A stretch of 64,000 bases of DNA, taken from JABDMH01 sp965223165. Lineage in GTDB: Bacteria > Bacteroidota > Bacteroidia > Chitinophagales > Saprospiraceae. The notes below the pieces were generated by a model. That model was not told where the DNA came from, ran no database searches, and worked only from the letters and a program-made list of their open reading frames with translations. Shown here in pieces: positions 1 to 7,986 of this stretch; the first letter of the stretch is position 1; the number at the start of each line of letters is the position of its first letter. The translations under genes and the position numbers were made by a program. The stretch spans positions 248,001-312,000 of the forward strand of contig CBDCVQ010000016.1 in assembly GCA_965223165.1 (NCBI GenBank), read 5' to 3'.

Positions 1-42
1 CATCATTTTCGACGGCTTTTTGTTGATGCTTGGTCAGACCCC

Positions 43-642
43 GTGCGGTTGCTGTCTTTCTCTTATCTACTGACCTGGTTGATTGAACTCTGCTTCTACC
101 TGATTGATCTCGTGGGGCTGGGTGAGATCTATGAGACTTTGGCAGAGATCGTAAAGTTTAATACTCGTCCACTCACGGCAGATGAAAAGCGAGCCGTGCG
201 TGAGATTTTTGGCGACACAATCAATATCAAGCGAATTCGCATAGACGAACATGCCTTCATGGGCCCCAGGAGGCATCGATTCGCCTACGTGAGTTTTTAT
301 ACTGTCAATAGCTGGGGTACGCTTGCAGAGGAAGTCTTCATGCATGAATTGGTCCATATCTGGCAGTATCAACGTCTGGGATCCGTGTATATACCTCGAG
401 CTCTGCAAGCCCAATTTTCACAAGAAGGCTATGACTACGGTGGCCTACCTAATTTGGTGCTGGCCATCCGGTCGGGGAGAGGCCTGGAACACTTTAATCT
501 GGAGCAACAGGGCGACATTATGGCGGACTATCGTCGCATCTTGCTGGGGCAGCAACCGAGATGGAGCTTGACCTCGGAAGAGGATCTCTGGGTGTTTGAG
601 CACCTCCTGCAAGATCTCAAGTCAAAAAGGAGAGCCGCCTAG
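43..642 (+). CDS. HExxH-motif protein, possibly cut by window edge
   Basis: Unrecognised family. Residues 3-27 form a hydrophobic N-terminal stretch, and residues 101-105 read HELVH within HELVHIWQ, an HExxH metal-site motif typical of zinc metallopeptidase-like folds. No third ligand can be assigned with certainty. The GTG at 43 is a possible start, but the frame stays open to base 1, so the gene may begin outside the window. The following 350 bases hold no gene. A membrane-anchored metal-dependent hydrolase is possible but is inference only. Confidence 0.6.
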   Translation: MRLLSFSYLLTWLIELCFYLIDLVGLGEIYETLAEIVKFNTRPLTADEKRAVREIFGDTINIKRIRIDEHAFMGPRRHRFAYVSFYTVNSWGTLAEEVFMHELVHIWQYQRLGSVYIPRALQAQFSQEGYDYGGLPNLVLAIRSGRGLEHFNLEQQGDIMADYRRILLGQQPRWSLTSEEDLWVFEHLLQDLKSKRRAA

Positions 643-722
643 TGAAAACGTCGATACTTTAATACCTCACAGGTACTGCAGCACCGGGCATAAGGAATTC
701 CTGTTAGTGCCATGCGCTCTTG

Positions 723-876
723 GACACGGCCAGGTTTGTCTGTTGTTGAGTGATTTCAACGGCAACTAGTCTCCCAGGCCACACTGCCCAGATCAGGCCG
801 CGTTTGGCGCCCGCGCCCCAGCGCCATCGTTAGCTCGCTGTCACCCAAAACCTTGATAATGCGATTGCCCTGGCAT
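723..876. repeat. Repeat A, copy 1 (uninterrupted)
   Basis: About 154 bp in the 643-995 intergenic gap. It matches 13854-14168 once a 162-bp insertion (158-bp element plus duplicated CTAG) is removed from the latter. Shared blocks include GACACGGCCAGGTT at the start, GGCAACTAG, CCCAGATCAGGCCGC, TAGCTCGCTGTCACCC and CTTGATAATGCGATTGCCCTG at the end. There is no coding potential. GCCAGG near the start and CCTGGC near the end are short inverted termini. CTAG at 766-769 is the empty target site corresponding to the element inserted in copy 2. The rest of the gap shows nothing recognisable. Confidence 0.75.
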
Positions 877-995
877 CGTCCCGATCAGTCAAGGCACTAA
901 TGGATTATTATGTATGTTTGTGGACCTCGTGACCGGGGCACGAACATTGGGCCGCATGACCTCAGATTTGATTCTCATGGATAGTTCTTCAGGCG

Positions 996-1946
996 ATGAT
1001 TCAGTATTACGAGAAAGACACAGGCAAGATTGCGGAGCTCGATTCTCGCAAACCGGGATGTTGGATCAACGTTAGCCCACCGTTCAGTCCCGACGAGCTC
1101 AGACAACTGGCTGATACCCTGGACATTCCACTAGATTTTCTGACAGATTCGCTGGACGTGGACGAACGTTCTCGCTATGAGCGTGAAGAGGAGGGGAACC
1201 TCATTCTTCTCAACACACCCATCCTCAATGAGAATGAAAATGAAAACGAGGCGTACTACACGACCGTTCCGATCGGCATCGTGCTCACGGCTGATCATCT
1301 CGTGACGATATCAGCCGCCGTTAATCCCGTGCTGGATATCTTCATCGAGGGGAGGGTGAAGAACTTTTCCACCATCAATCAACCCAAGTTTGTCCTCCAA
1401 TTGTTCGAGCAAGTGGTCTATCGATTTCTTGCTTGCTTGAAGAAGCTAAACCTGAAACGAAATCTGATCGAGCAGGAACTCTACAATTCGAGTAAGAACG
1501 CCGAGCTCAAGCAGCTACTGCGCATAGAAAAGAGCCTCGTCTACTTTGTGAATTCGCTTAGCTCAAATGAGCTACTGAAGATGAAGATGAAACGTACGGA
1601 CTTCTTGCGGATTCAGGACGATGAAGACATGATGGATCTATTTGAGGACGTCATCATTGACAACAGCCAGGCGCTGGAAATGTCTAATGTACATACCAAT
1701 ATTTTGAATGGCACCATGGAAGCCTATGCGTCCATCATCTCCAACAACTTGAACGTCGTCATTCAACGTTTGACCCTGATCACGCTCATCCTCATGGTAC
1801 CGACCCTGATAGCCTCCTACTATGGTATGAACCTGCAGAATCTACCACTAGCCAATTCCGAAGGTGGATTTTACTATGTCATTGCCATATCCATCGTGCT
1901 GAGCCTGATGTTGGCCTGGGTGTTTAGAAGGCGCAAACTATTCTGA
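996..1946 (+). CDS. corA: CorA-family divalent cation transporter
   Basis: Inner-membrane Mg2+/Co2+ channel of the CorA family. The large cytoplasmic N-terminal domain (about residues 1-255) is followed by two C-terminal membrane segments (about 258-276 and 292-310). The loop between them carries the signature YYGMN (GMN at 277-279), and the protein ends in the basic tail RRRKLF. The 316-residue length is normal. A short acidic/Asn run, NENENENE, lies at residues 78-85. It stands alone on the plus strand, converging on the sirtuin gene. Confidence 0.92.
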   Translation: MIQYYEKDTGKIAELDSRKPGCWINVSPPFSPDELRQLADTLDIPLDFLTDSLDVDERSRYEREEEGNLILLNTPILNENENENEAYYTTVPIGIVLTADHLVTISAAVNPVLDIFIEGRVKNFSTINQPKFVLQLFEQVVYRFLACLKKLNLKRNLIEQELYNSSKNAELKQLLRIEKSLVYFVNSLSSNELLKMKMKRTDFLRIQDDEDMMDLFEDVIIDNSQALEMSNVHTNILNGTMEAYASIISNNLNVVIQRLTLITLILMVPTLIASYYGMNLQNLPLANSEGGFYYVIAISIVLSLMLAWVFRRRKLF

Positions 1947-1965
1947 GCCTCTGACGCAGGCAATA

Positions 1966-2661
1966 CTACAATTCTCCTAAGAGCCTTTCTACTTCCAACA
2001 TGCCCGTCGATGCTGGTTGTTCGATGATGGTCACGGAGGAACGTCTGTCCATCTCAAACGATCTTGCCGGTCGAGGATCGAGGTAGAAAATGGGGGTTTC
2101 CGGGGGTGCCATGGTCATCAATCCAGCGGCAGGATACACTTGCAAGGATGTCCCGATAATCACCAGGACATCTGCACGTGCGGTTATGCTTGCGGCCACC
2201 TCAATCATCGGTACGGCTTCACCAAACCAAACGATATGGGGTCGCAATTGGGCACCGAGTTCACAGTGATCCCCTAGGTTCAAGTCCTCTTTCCAGTGGT
2301 AGACCAGCTCAGGATTGGCGGTGCTCCGCACCTTGAGGAGTTCACCATGCAGGTGTAGTACGTGGGAGCTTCCAGCTCGCTCATGTAGGTCATCGACATT
2401 CTGGGTGATGATGTCTACCTGCCAGTGTTCTTCCAGGTCGACCAGCTTGTAGTGACCCTGATTGGGCTGCGCTAACTGCAGTTGCCTTCGTCGTTCATTG
2501 TAAAACTGAAGGACCAGAGCCTTGTCTCGTTGCCAACCCTCGGGGGAAGCCACGGTCATGACGTCGTGACCTTCCCATAGGCCATCTGCATCGCGAAAGG
2601 TCTTGAGCCCACTTTCTGCACTCATTCCGGCACCGGTCAATACCACCATTCTTCGTTTCAT
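1966..2661 (-). CDS. cobB: NAD-dependent protein deacylase, sirtuin class III
   Basis: Removes acyl groups from lysine side chains using NAD+. Visible motifs are GAGMS at 10-14, TQNVDDLHERAG at 86-97, catalytic His105 in HLHGE, and Tyr54/Arg57 in FYNERR, the pair that reads succinyl/malonyl groups in class III sirtuins (E. coli CobB, SIRT5). The zinc-binding CxxC pairs are absent: only one Cys (133) lies between HLHGE and RPHIVWFGE. I believe this is a lineage-typical variant rather than damage. It starts 3 bases after the nnr stop, so the two are probably co-transcribed, joining an NAD consumer with an NAD repair enzyme. Confidence 0.9.
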   Translation of the reverse strand: MKRRMVVLTGAGMSAESGLKTFRDADGLWEGHDVMTVASPEGWQRDKALVLQFYNERRRQLQLAQPNQGHYKLVDLEEHWQVDIITQNVDDLHERAGSSHVLHLHGELLKVRSTANPELVYHWKEDLNLGDHCELGAQLRPHIVWFGEAVPMIEVAASITARADVLVIIGTSLQVYPAAGLMTMAPPETPIFYLDPRPARSFEMDRRSSVTIIEQPASTGMLEVERLLGEL

Positions 2662-2664
2662 GCT

Positions 2665-4170
2665 TTATTCTTTTGTGACCCGTAGTATGGCTGGGCCGAT
2701 CTGGTCAATGATATCCGTCGCAATCATAGCCCGTTCTCCTTGGACAGCCTTTGCCAGATCGCCAGCCAAGCCATGCAGGTATACGCCCATGAAGCAGGCC
2801 TGGAGCGGGGTAACACCTTGTGCAAGGAATCCAGTGATCATTCCTGTGAGAATATCTCCGCTTCCGCCTGAGGCCATGCCCGGATTTCCCGTAGTATTGA
2901 AGTATGCTTTGCCACTTGGGGTAGTGACACAAGTATGCGCTCCCTTGAGCACGATGTGCACGCCCAGGGACTGGCTTAATTCCTTTTGTCGTCGGAGGCG
3001 CGTGAAATCATCGGGGTCCGTTCCAAAGAGCCTGCGGTACTCGCCGACGTGGGGGGTGAGAATGGATCCATTTGGTATGAGTTCGAGGAGAGAAGTATTC
3101 CTCGCAAGAATATTTAGTCCGTCAGCATCGATGACGATCGGTCTTTGCACCAGGCGGAGTAGATCTCCCATCGCCTGCACACTGAGCTCTGCAGTGCCCA
3201 GTCCTGATCCCACTCCTACGGTACGATCTTGTGCCACCGGATCAACCTGCGAAAAGTAATCCGGATGTGGGTCTGGCAAGGCCATGGCCTCAGGCACACT
3301 GATCTGCAGGATATCGAGCCCGCATGCGGGTGTGTGGCAGGTGACCAGCCCAGCTCCCGATCGTAGACATCCTCGGGCAGCTAGCACGGCCGCACCCATT
3401 TTGCCACGACTGCCGCAGATCAGTAGGCTGTGCCCGAAGTTACCCTTGTGGCCATACTTTGGACGCGCCGTGAGCAAATCCGCTATCATCCTGGCATCGA
3501 TGATGTAGTCATCTACATCCAGCTCCTGTTGGATTTGTGCATGTAGTCCGATGTCTACAAGGTGCCATTGTCCAACTGCCCTAGCATTCTCGGGTAGCAG
3601 CATGGCGAGCTTCGGGCTTTGTAGCGAGATGGTGTGCTGTGCTTCGATCGTAACGCTTTGAGTGGCTTGGTCGGCAAAGAGACCACTGGGGATATCGATA
3701 GCAACGGTGGGATTGGGCAGTTGATTCAAGTAAGTAATGAATCTGGCCCAATATCCTTCGACAGGACGCGTGAGACCGCTACCCAAAATCGCATCGACGA
3801 TCACACTTCCCTCGCTCAAATGCGGGAATGGCTCTCCTACGGCGCAATGTTGTACACTGAGATAGGACCGTTTGGGTAGTCGAGCGAGATTGGCCGCATG
3901 GTCGGGGCTGACCTTTCCAAAAGCCAATAAGAATACCTTAACCTCTATGTCGTGCCTAGTTAACATTCTAGCCACGGCTAATCCGTCTCCGCCATTGTTG
4001 CCGGGACCGCAAAAAATGGCCACTTCAGCGTGTTGATTTTGGAGAAAGGGGAGCAACCATCCTAGTATACTTTCGGCAGCTCTCTCCATGAGATTGAGCG
4101 AGGAGATCGGCTCATTGTTGATGGTATATTGATCTATTTCGCGGATCTGAGAAGCGGAGAAGATCTTCAT
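2665..4170 (-). CDS. nnr: Bifunctional NAD(P)HX epimerase/dehydratase
   Basis: Repairs hydrated NAD(P)H. The N-terminal YjeF_N epimerase domain (about 1-215) carries GPGNNGGDG at 55-63. The C-terminal ADP/ATP-dependent dehydratase domain of the ribokinase-like fold (about 230-500) carries the anion-hole/base motif GGSGD ending at Asp439. The 501-residue length is that of the usual fusion. First gene of a two-gene minus-strand unit with cobB. Its upstream region is the AT-rich 4171-4485 spacer shared with the divergent secretion operon. Confidence 0.93.
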   Translation of the reverse strand: MKIFSASQIREIDQYTINNEPISSLNLMERAAESILGWLLPFLQNQHAEVAIFCGPGNNGGDGLAVARMLTRHDIEVKVFLLAFGKVSPDHAANLARLPKRSYLSVQHCAVGEPFPHLSEGSVIVDAILGSGLTRPVEGYWARFITYLNQLPNPTVAIDIPSGLFADQATQSVTIEAQHTISLQSPKLAMLLPENARAVGQWHLVDIGLHAQIQQELDVDDYIIDARMIADLLTARPKYGHKGNFGHSLLICGSRGKMGAAVLAARGCLRSGAGLVTCHTPACGLDILQISVPEAMALPDPHPDYFSQVDPVAQDRTVGVGSGLGTAELSVQAMGDLLRLVQRPIVIDADGLNILARNTSLLELIPNGSILTPHVGEYRRLFGTDPDDFTRLRRQKELSQSLGVHIVLKGAHTCVTTPSGKAYFNTTGNPGMASGGSGDILTGMITGFLAQGVTPLQACFMGVYLHGLAGDLAKAVQGERAMIATDIIDQIGPAILRVTKE

Positions 4171-4330
4171 TGGGTAGTTCTTGCGGCTATATATATTAAG
4201 ATTTTCGCATATGATACATATGAATATTTATCATATATAAAACCTTTATATATCAGTTAGATTTGGCAAAATATCAAATGTATAACTGCAACGCTAAGAA
4301 TAGATAATACTTTAGCTAAAATCATATAGG

Positions 4331-4413
4331 TTAAAGTGTTAACGGTTTTTTGCCAGCCTAGGCCGAACGGTTACATTTATGTTAACACTTAAAAGTTTTT
4401 ACCAAGTGTTAAA
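4331..4413. promoter_or_regulatory. Inverted and direct GTGTTAA repeats before the T9SS operon
   Basis: The 4171-4485 spacer is strongly AT-rich compared with its neighbours. TTAAAGTGTTAAC (4331-4343) is mirrored by GTTAACACTTAA (4381-4392), and AAGTGTTAAA recurs at 4404-4413. The spacing suggests a regulator-binding cluster or a 5'-leader hairpin for the SprF-like gene starting at 4486. No exact TAnnTTTG box was identified. The binding role is inference. Confidence 0.35.
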
Positions 4414-4485
4414 TGCTGCCTAGAAGTCTCTTATGGTACAGTCTTTGCAGCCAAATTAGAGATTATAACCAAAAATAATTGCACC

Positions 4486-5538
4486 TTGGGCCGAGTTTTA
4501 CCGAGCATCATTGTTCCAGCCATCTTATGTCTGTTCTGCAGCGTTCAGGGTAGGGCCCAGGATATCCACTATTCACAGTTTTACAACGCTCCACAGCTGC
4601 TGAATCCTGCTTTGACTGGTATCTTCAACGGTGACATCCGCCTGATGGGACATTACCGGCGTCAGTGGGAGCGCGTGACGGCGGATTACTTGACTTTTTC
4701 TGCCACCTACGATCAGAAGTTTTATCCGAAGAAACGTAAGGGCAACGATTTTTTTGGTTTTGGTATCAACTTCAATCATGATGATGCTGGCACCTCCATA
4801 CTTTCATTGAATGGACTTCAGGTTGGTGGGTCGTATAGCTCGGAGTTGAGCAAGAATGTCTTCCTGACGGGTGGGGTGCAATTGGGTTTTGCCAATCGCA
4901 GCTTCAACGAGGAGGATCTGACCTTTGGCCGGCAGTATGTGGATGGGGCTTTTGACGCTGCCACTCCGACCGGCGAAGATTTTGACAATACATCCTTCTT
5001 CTTTGCTGACTTTTCGATCGGGGGCAACCTGCGCTTACAGAAGGATGACCGGCGGACCAAGGTGGACATAGGAGCCTCGCTTTACCACCTCAACCGGCCC
5101 CGGCAGGAGTTTTTTGACAACAGCGATTCTAAGCTGCCCAGTCGGGTGGCCGTCTACGGGATCGGGGCGATCAAATTGGCCGAGCCGCTAGACCTCATGC
5201 TTCGAGGTAGCTTGCAGTGGCAGGGCAAGTACAACGAGTATGTTCCGGGAGCTGCCCTGCAGATCTACCTGGATCAGAAGCGAGGAAAGGAACTGGCGCT
5301 GCAGGTCGGCGCCACCATGCGTTTTGCTCGTTTTCTCGAGACCGGTGTAAAAAATGATGCGGTTATTCCCACGGTCGAGTTCCACTACAATACATTCTCC
5401 CTGGGGATCAGCTATGATGTAAATGTGTCCGACTTTAAGGAAGCGACAGATAGACGTGGAGGACCAGAAGTTTGGGTAGCCTATCGAATCGTCAAGGTGC
5501 AGCCTTTGGGACGATTTGAGACCTGTCCGATTTTCTAA
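4486..5538 (+). CDS. PorP/SprF family T9SS outer-membrane protein
   Basis: Beta-barrel protein of the PorP/SprF family, which acts with the type IX secretion machinery and often serves one partner cargo (known from SprF-SprB in Flavobacterium). The start is TTG; a signal peptide runs to about residue 25 (...GRAQ), followed by the family hallmark DIHYSQFYNAPQLLNPALTG. The product is 350 residues of normal length ending in a strand-like ETCPIF. It is the first gene of a three-gene operon with a PorE-like protein (18 bases later) and a type-B-sorted surface protein, its probable cargo by analogy with sprF-sprB. Confidence 0.9.
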   Translation: MGRVLPSIIVPAILCLFCSVQGRAQDIHYSQFYNAPQLLNPALTGIFNGDIRLMGHYRRQWERVTADYLTFSATYDQKFYPKKRKGNDFFGFGINFNHDDAGTSILSLNGLQVGGSYSSELSKNVFLTGGVQLGFANRSFNEEDLTFGRQYVDGAFDAATPTGEDFDNTSFFFADFSIGGNLRLQKDDRRTKVDIGASLYHLNRPRQEFFDNSDSKLPSRVAVYGIGAIKLAEPLDLMLRGSLQWQGKYNEYVPGAALQIYLDQKRGKELALQVGATMRFARFLETGVKNDAVIPTVEFHYNTFSLGISYDVNVSDFKEATDRRGGPEVWVAYRIVKVQPLGRFETCPIF

Positions 5539-5556
5539 AAAACGACGCTGTGTAGA

Positions 5557-7986
5557 ATGAAGCATGCTAAATTGATAATCATTTGTCTCACCCTCCTGGG
5601 TAGTCAGGCGGTCTGGGGTCAAACACGGCAGGCATTTCTGGATGCGGCCGAATCGGCTTTTCAGGCTAAGGACTATTACTCCTCGATGACATACTATATG
5701 AATGTCCTGGAGTTTCGTGAGGACATTGGCGTGCTTTACAAAGCAGCGGAGTCGGCCCGACTCTTTAACTCCTTTGAAAAAGCCGAAGAGTTTTACAAGA
5801 AAGTAGCGGACCTTCAGCAAAACGGCGAACACCCACTCACTACCTTTTGGCTTGCCGAGGTCCAGAAGTTGCAGGGTAAATACACGGATGCCAAAGGCAA
5901 CTACGAACTATATCTCTCGGAGAACGAGCTAGATAATCCCTACTACACCAATACGGCACGCAAGCAAGTGCAGGACTGCGAATGGGCAGTGGCACAGGCC
6001 GACAGTGCACGCGCGGATGTGACCATAGAACGACTTGGCGAGCACATCAATACTCGCTACTCGGAGTATGGGCCCGTCTACCATGGAGATACGCTGTACT
6101 ACTCCTCCCTGCGATTTCCGTCGGAGCTTGACGAGTCGGTGCCCGAAAGGATCTACTCCAATGCGCTCTGGTCTGTCAGCGACGCGGAGGGTACTCAGAT
6201 TGATCCCGAGTTCAACGACAAAGAGCTTCATACCGGTCATGTGGTCTTCTCCCATGCCAAGGATCGGGTCTATTACACGATTTGTGAGTATATCACACCT
6301 TCGGAGATCCGATGCGATCTATACTATCGAGATATCGAAAATGACACTTTCGGGGACCCGGTAAAGCTGCCTGGCAACATCAACGATAGCACACATACCA
6401 GCACGCAGCCTGCCGTCGGCCTTGATCCGGAGACGAAGCAGGAGGCGCTGTATTTTGCCTCCGACCGTCCGGGCAGCAAGGGCAAGCTGGATCTTTGGTA
6501 CAGCGTCATCGGGGACAACTTTGGGGATCCAGTAAACCTGATGTCGATCAATACCATGGAGGATGACATCACGCCGTTTTACCATCATAAGTCCGAGACC
6601 TTGTATTTCAGTTCTACAGGCTACCAAGGATACGGTGGTTTTGACATCTACGGTGTGTACATGAAGCACATAGATGATCCCTATGTAGAGAATTTGGGCG
6701 CTCCGATCAATAGCAGTTACAATGACATCTATTATTTCTTAGGAGAAGCAGAGGAGACGGGTTATCTCTCCAGCAATAGAGAGGGATCGCTGTATCTCGA
6801 GGAGGGTATGAAGTCCTGCTGCAACGACATTTATAAGGCCACCTTTGACAAGGTGGAGATCAGTCTCAAGGCGATCACCTATGATCAGGCCACCCGGGCC
6901 GATCTGTTGGGTTCGACGGTGACCTTGCTGGAAGTGAATGGGGAGGAGATTTTGGTTGACCGTAAGACGGCAGACAACACAAACGAATTCAATTTTCCGC
7001 TCCTCCGAAACAGGAGCTACAAGGTCATCGCAGAAAAACCCGGCTACTTCCCCGATACGATTATGTTGAGCACTCGGGGTATCAATGAAAGCCGGGAAAT
7101 CACACGTAGACTGTACCTGCGATCACAGTCGCTGGATCTGGAGCTGTTGGTATTTGACGACTCGACCCGAGAGGCCATTAGAGGTGCAACCGTGAAGCTA
7201 TTGGATCTTTCCGATCCTTCTAGTGAGACCGTGGTACAAATTAATGAAGATGACAATAGCTTCATCTTCCCATTGCAGCGAGATAAGTCCTATCAGATCA
7301 TCACCTCCCGCCGAGGATATGTGCCGGACACTATGCAGCTAAGCACAAGCAACGTGCCTGATGATCGCATGACTCGTAGGGTGTATCTCAAGCGAGGTGG
7401 ACCCACGCATTATGTGCCACTGGCCGTCTATTTTGACAATGACCATCCCAATCCAAAGACGTACTATCGGCGCACCCGGGTGACCTATGACGATACCTAT
7501 CCGCCCTATATGGCAAGAAAAGAAGCGTTTAAGGAGAACTTTGGGGCGCCACTACTCGACAATGCCCGGGTGAAGGCAGACGATGACATTGAGCGCTTCT
7601 TTGAATACGATGTTCGAGAGGGACGCAACGACATCATCATGTTTATTGGCGCGCTAACAGATGCCCTGGATAAAGGTCAGAAGATCGAGGTGGTCATTCA
7701 AGGGTTTGCCAGTCCTCGTGCCGGCTCGTCATACAACGATCTACTTAGCAGCAGGCGAATTAGCAGCGTGCTGAACCAGTTTAGAAGATTCTCAGATGGA
7801 GCTCTGATCAAATACCTGAATAGGGGAGAGCTCAAGATAATACAGGAACCATTGGGTGAAACGACATCGCCGATCTACGTCAGCGACGAAATTTCTGATG
7901 AGCGAAACTCGATTTATGGGGTACCGGCATCACGAGAGCGACGAGTCGAAATCATTGATGTCAGAATTGTAAAGGATGATGAATAG
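5557..7986 (+). CDS. PorE-like TPR/PD40/OmpA envelope protein
   Basis: Periplasmic or outer-membrane-linked protein that in related operons helps couple the T9SS to peptidoglycan. Signal peptide 1-21, TPR-like helices about 20-140, PD40 beta-propeller repeats about 150-435 (for example LYFASDRPG, LYFSSTGYQG, GYLSSNREG, SCCNDIY), two tandem carboxypeptidase-regulatory domains about 440-615 that resemble each other (both have a PDT-LST segment ending in RRLYL/RRVYL), then an OmpA-like C-terminal domain with FASPRAGSSYNDLLSSRR. The architecture matches PorE-type proteins. It overlaps the next gene by 11 bases, indicating translational coupling. Confidence 0.85.
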   Translation: MKHAKLIIICLTLLGSQAVWGQTRQAFLDAAESAFQAKDYYSSMTYYMNVLEFREDIGVLYKAAESARLFNSFEKAEEFYKKVADLQQNGEHPLTTFWLAEVQKLQGKYTDAKGNYELYLSENELDNPYYTNTARKQVQDCEWAVAQADSARADVTIERLGEHINTRYSEYGPVYHGDTLYYSSLRFPSELDESVPERIYSNALWSVSDAEGTQIDPEFNDKELHTGHVVFSHAKDRVYYTICEYITPSEIRCDLYYRDIENDTFGDPVKLPGNINDSTHTSTQPAVGLDPETKQEALYFASDRPGSKGKLDLWYSVIGDNFGDPVNLMSINTMEDDITPFYHHKSETLYFSSTGYQGYGGFDIYGVYMKHIDDPYVENLGAPINSSYNDIYYFLGEAEETGYLSSNREGSLYLEEGMKSCCNDIYKATFDKVEISLKAITYDQATRADLLGSTVTLLEVNGEEILVDRKTADNTNEFNFPLLRNRSYKVIAEKPGYFPDTIMLSTRGINESREITRRLYLRSQSLDLELLVFDDSTREAIRGATVKLLDLSDPSSETVVQINEDDNSFIFPLQRDKSYQIITSRRGYVPDTMQLSTSNVPDDRMTRRVYLKRGGPTHYVPLAVYFDNDHPNPKTYYRRTRVTYDDTYPPYMARKEAFKENFGAPLLDNARVKADDDIERFFEYDVREGRNDIIMFIGALTDALDKGQKIEVVIQGFASPRAGSSYNDLLSSRRISSVLNQFRRFSDGALIKYLNRGELKIIQEPLGETTSPIYVSDEISDERNSIYGVPASRERRVEIIDVRIVKDDE

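Noticed and set aside
643..995. Possible tRNA or small RNA in the first intergenic gap
   Set aside because: No cloverleaf or GGTTCRA-type T-loop; the conserved segment is explained as Repeat A.
1966..2661. Loss of sirtuin zinc cysteines as evidence of a pseudogene
   Set aside because: All catalytic and acyl-selectivity residues are intact and similar zinc-less forms appear usual in related bacteria.
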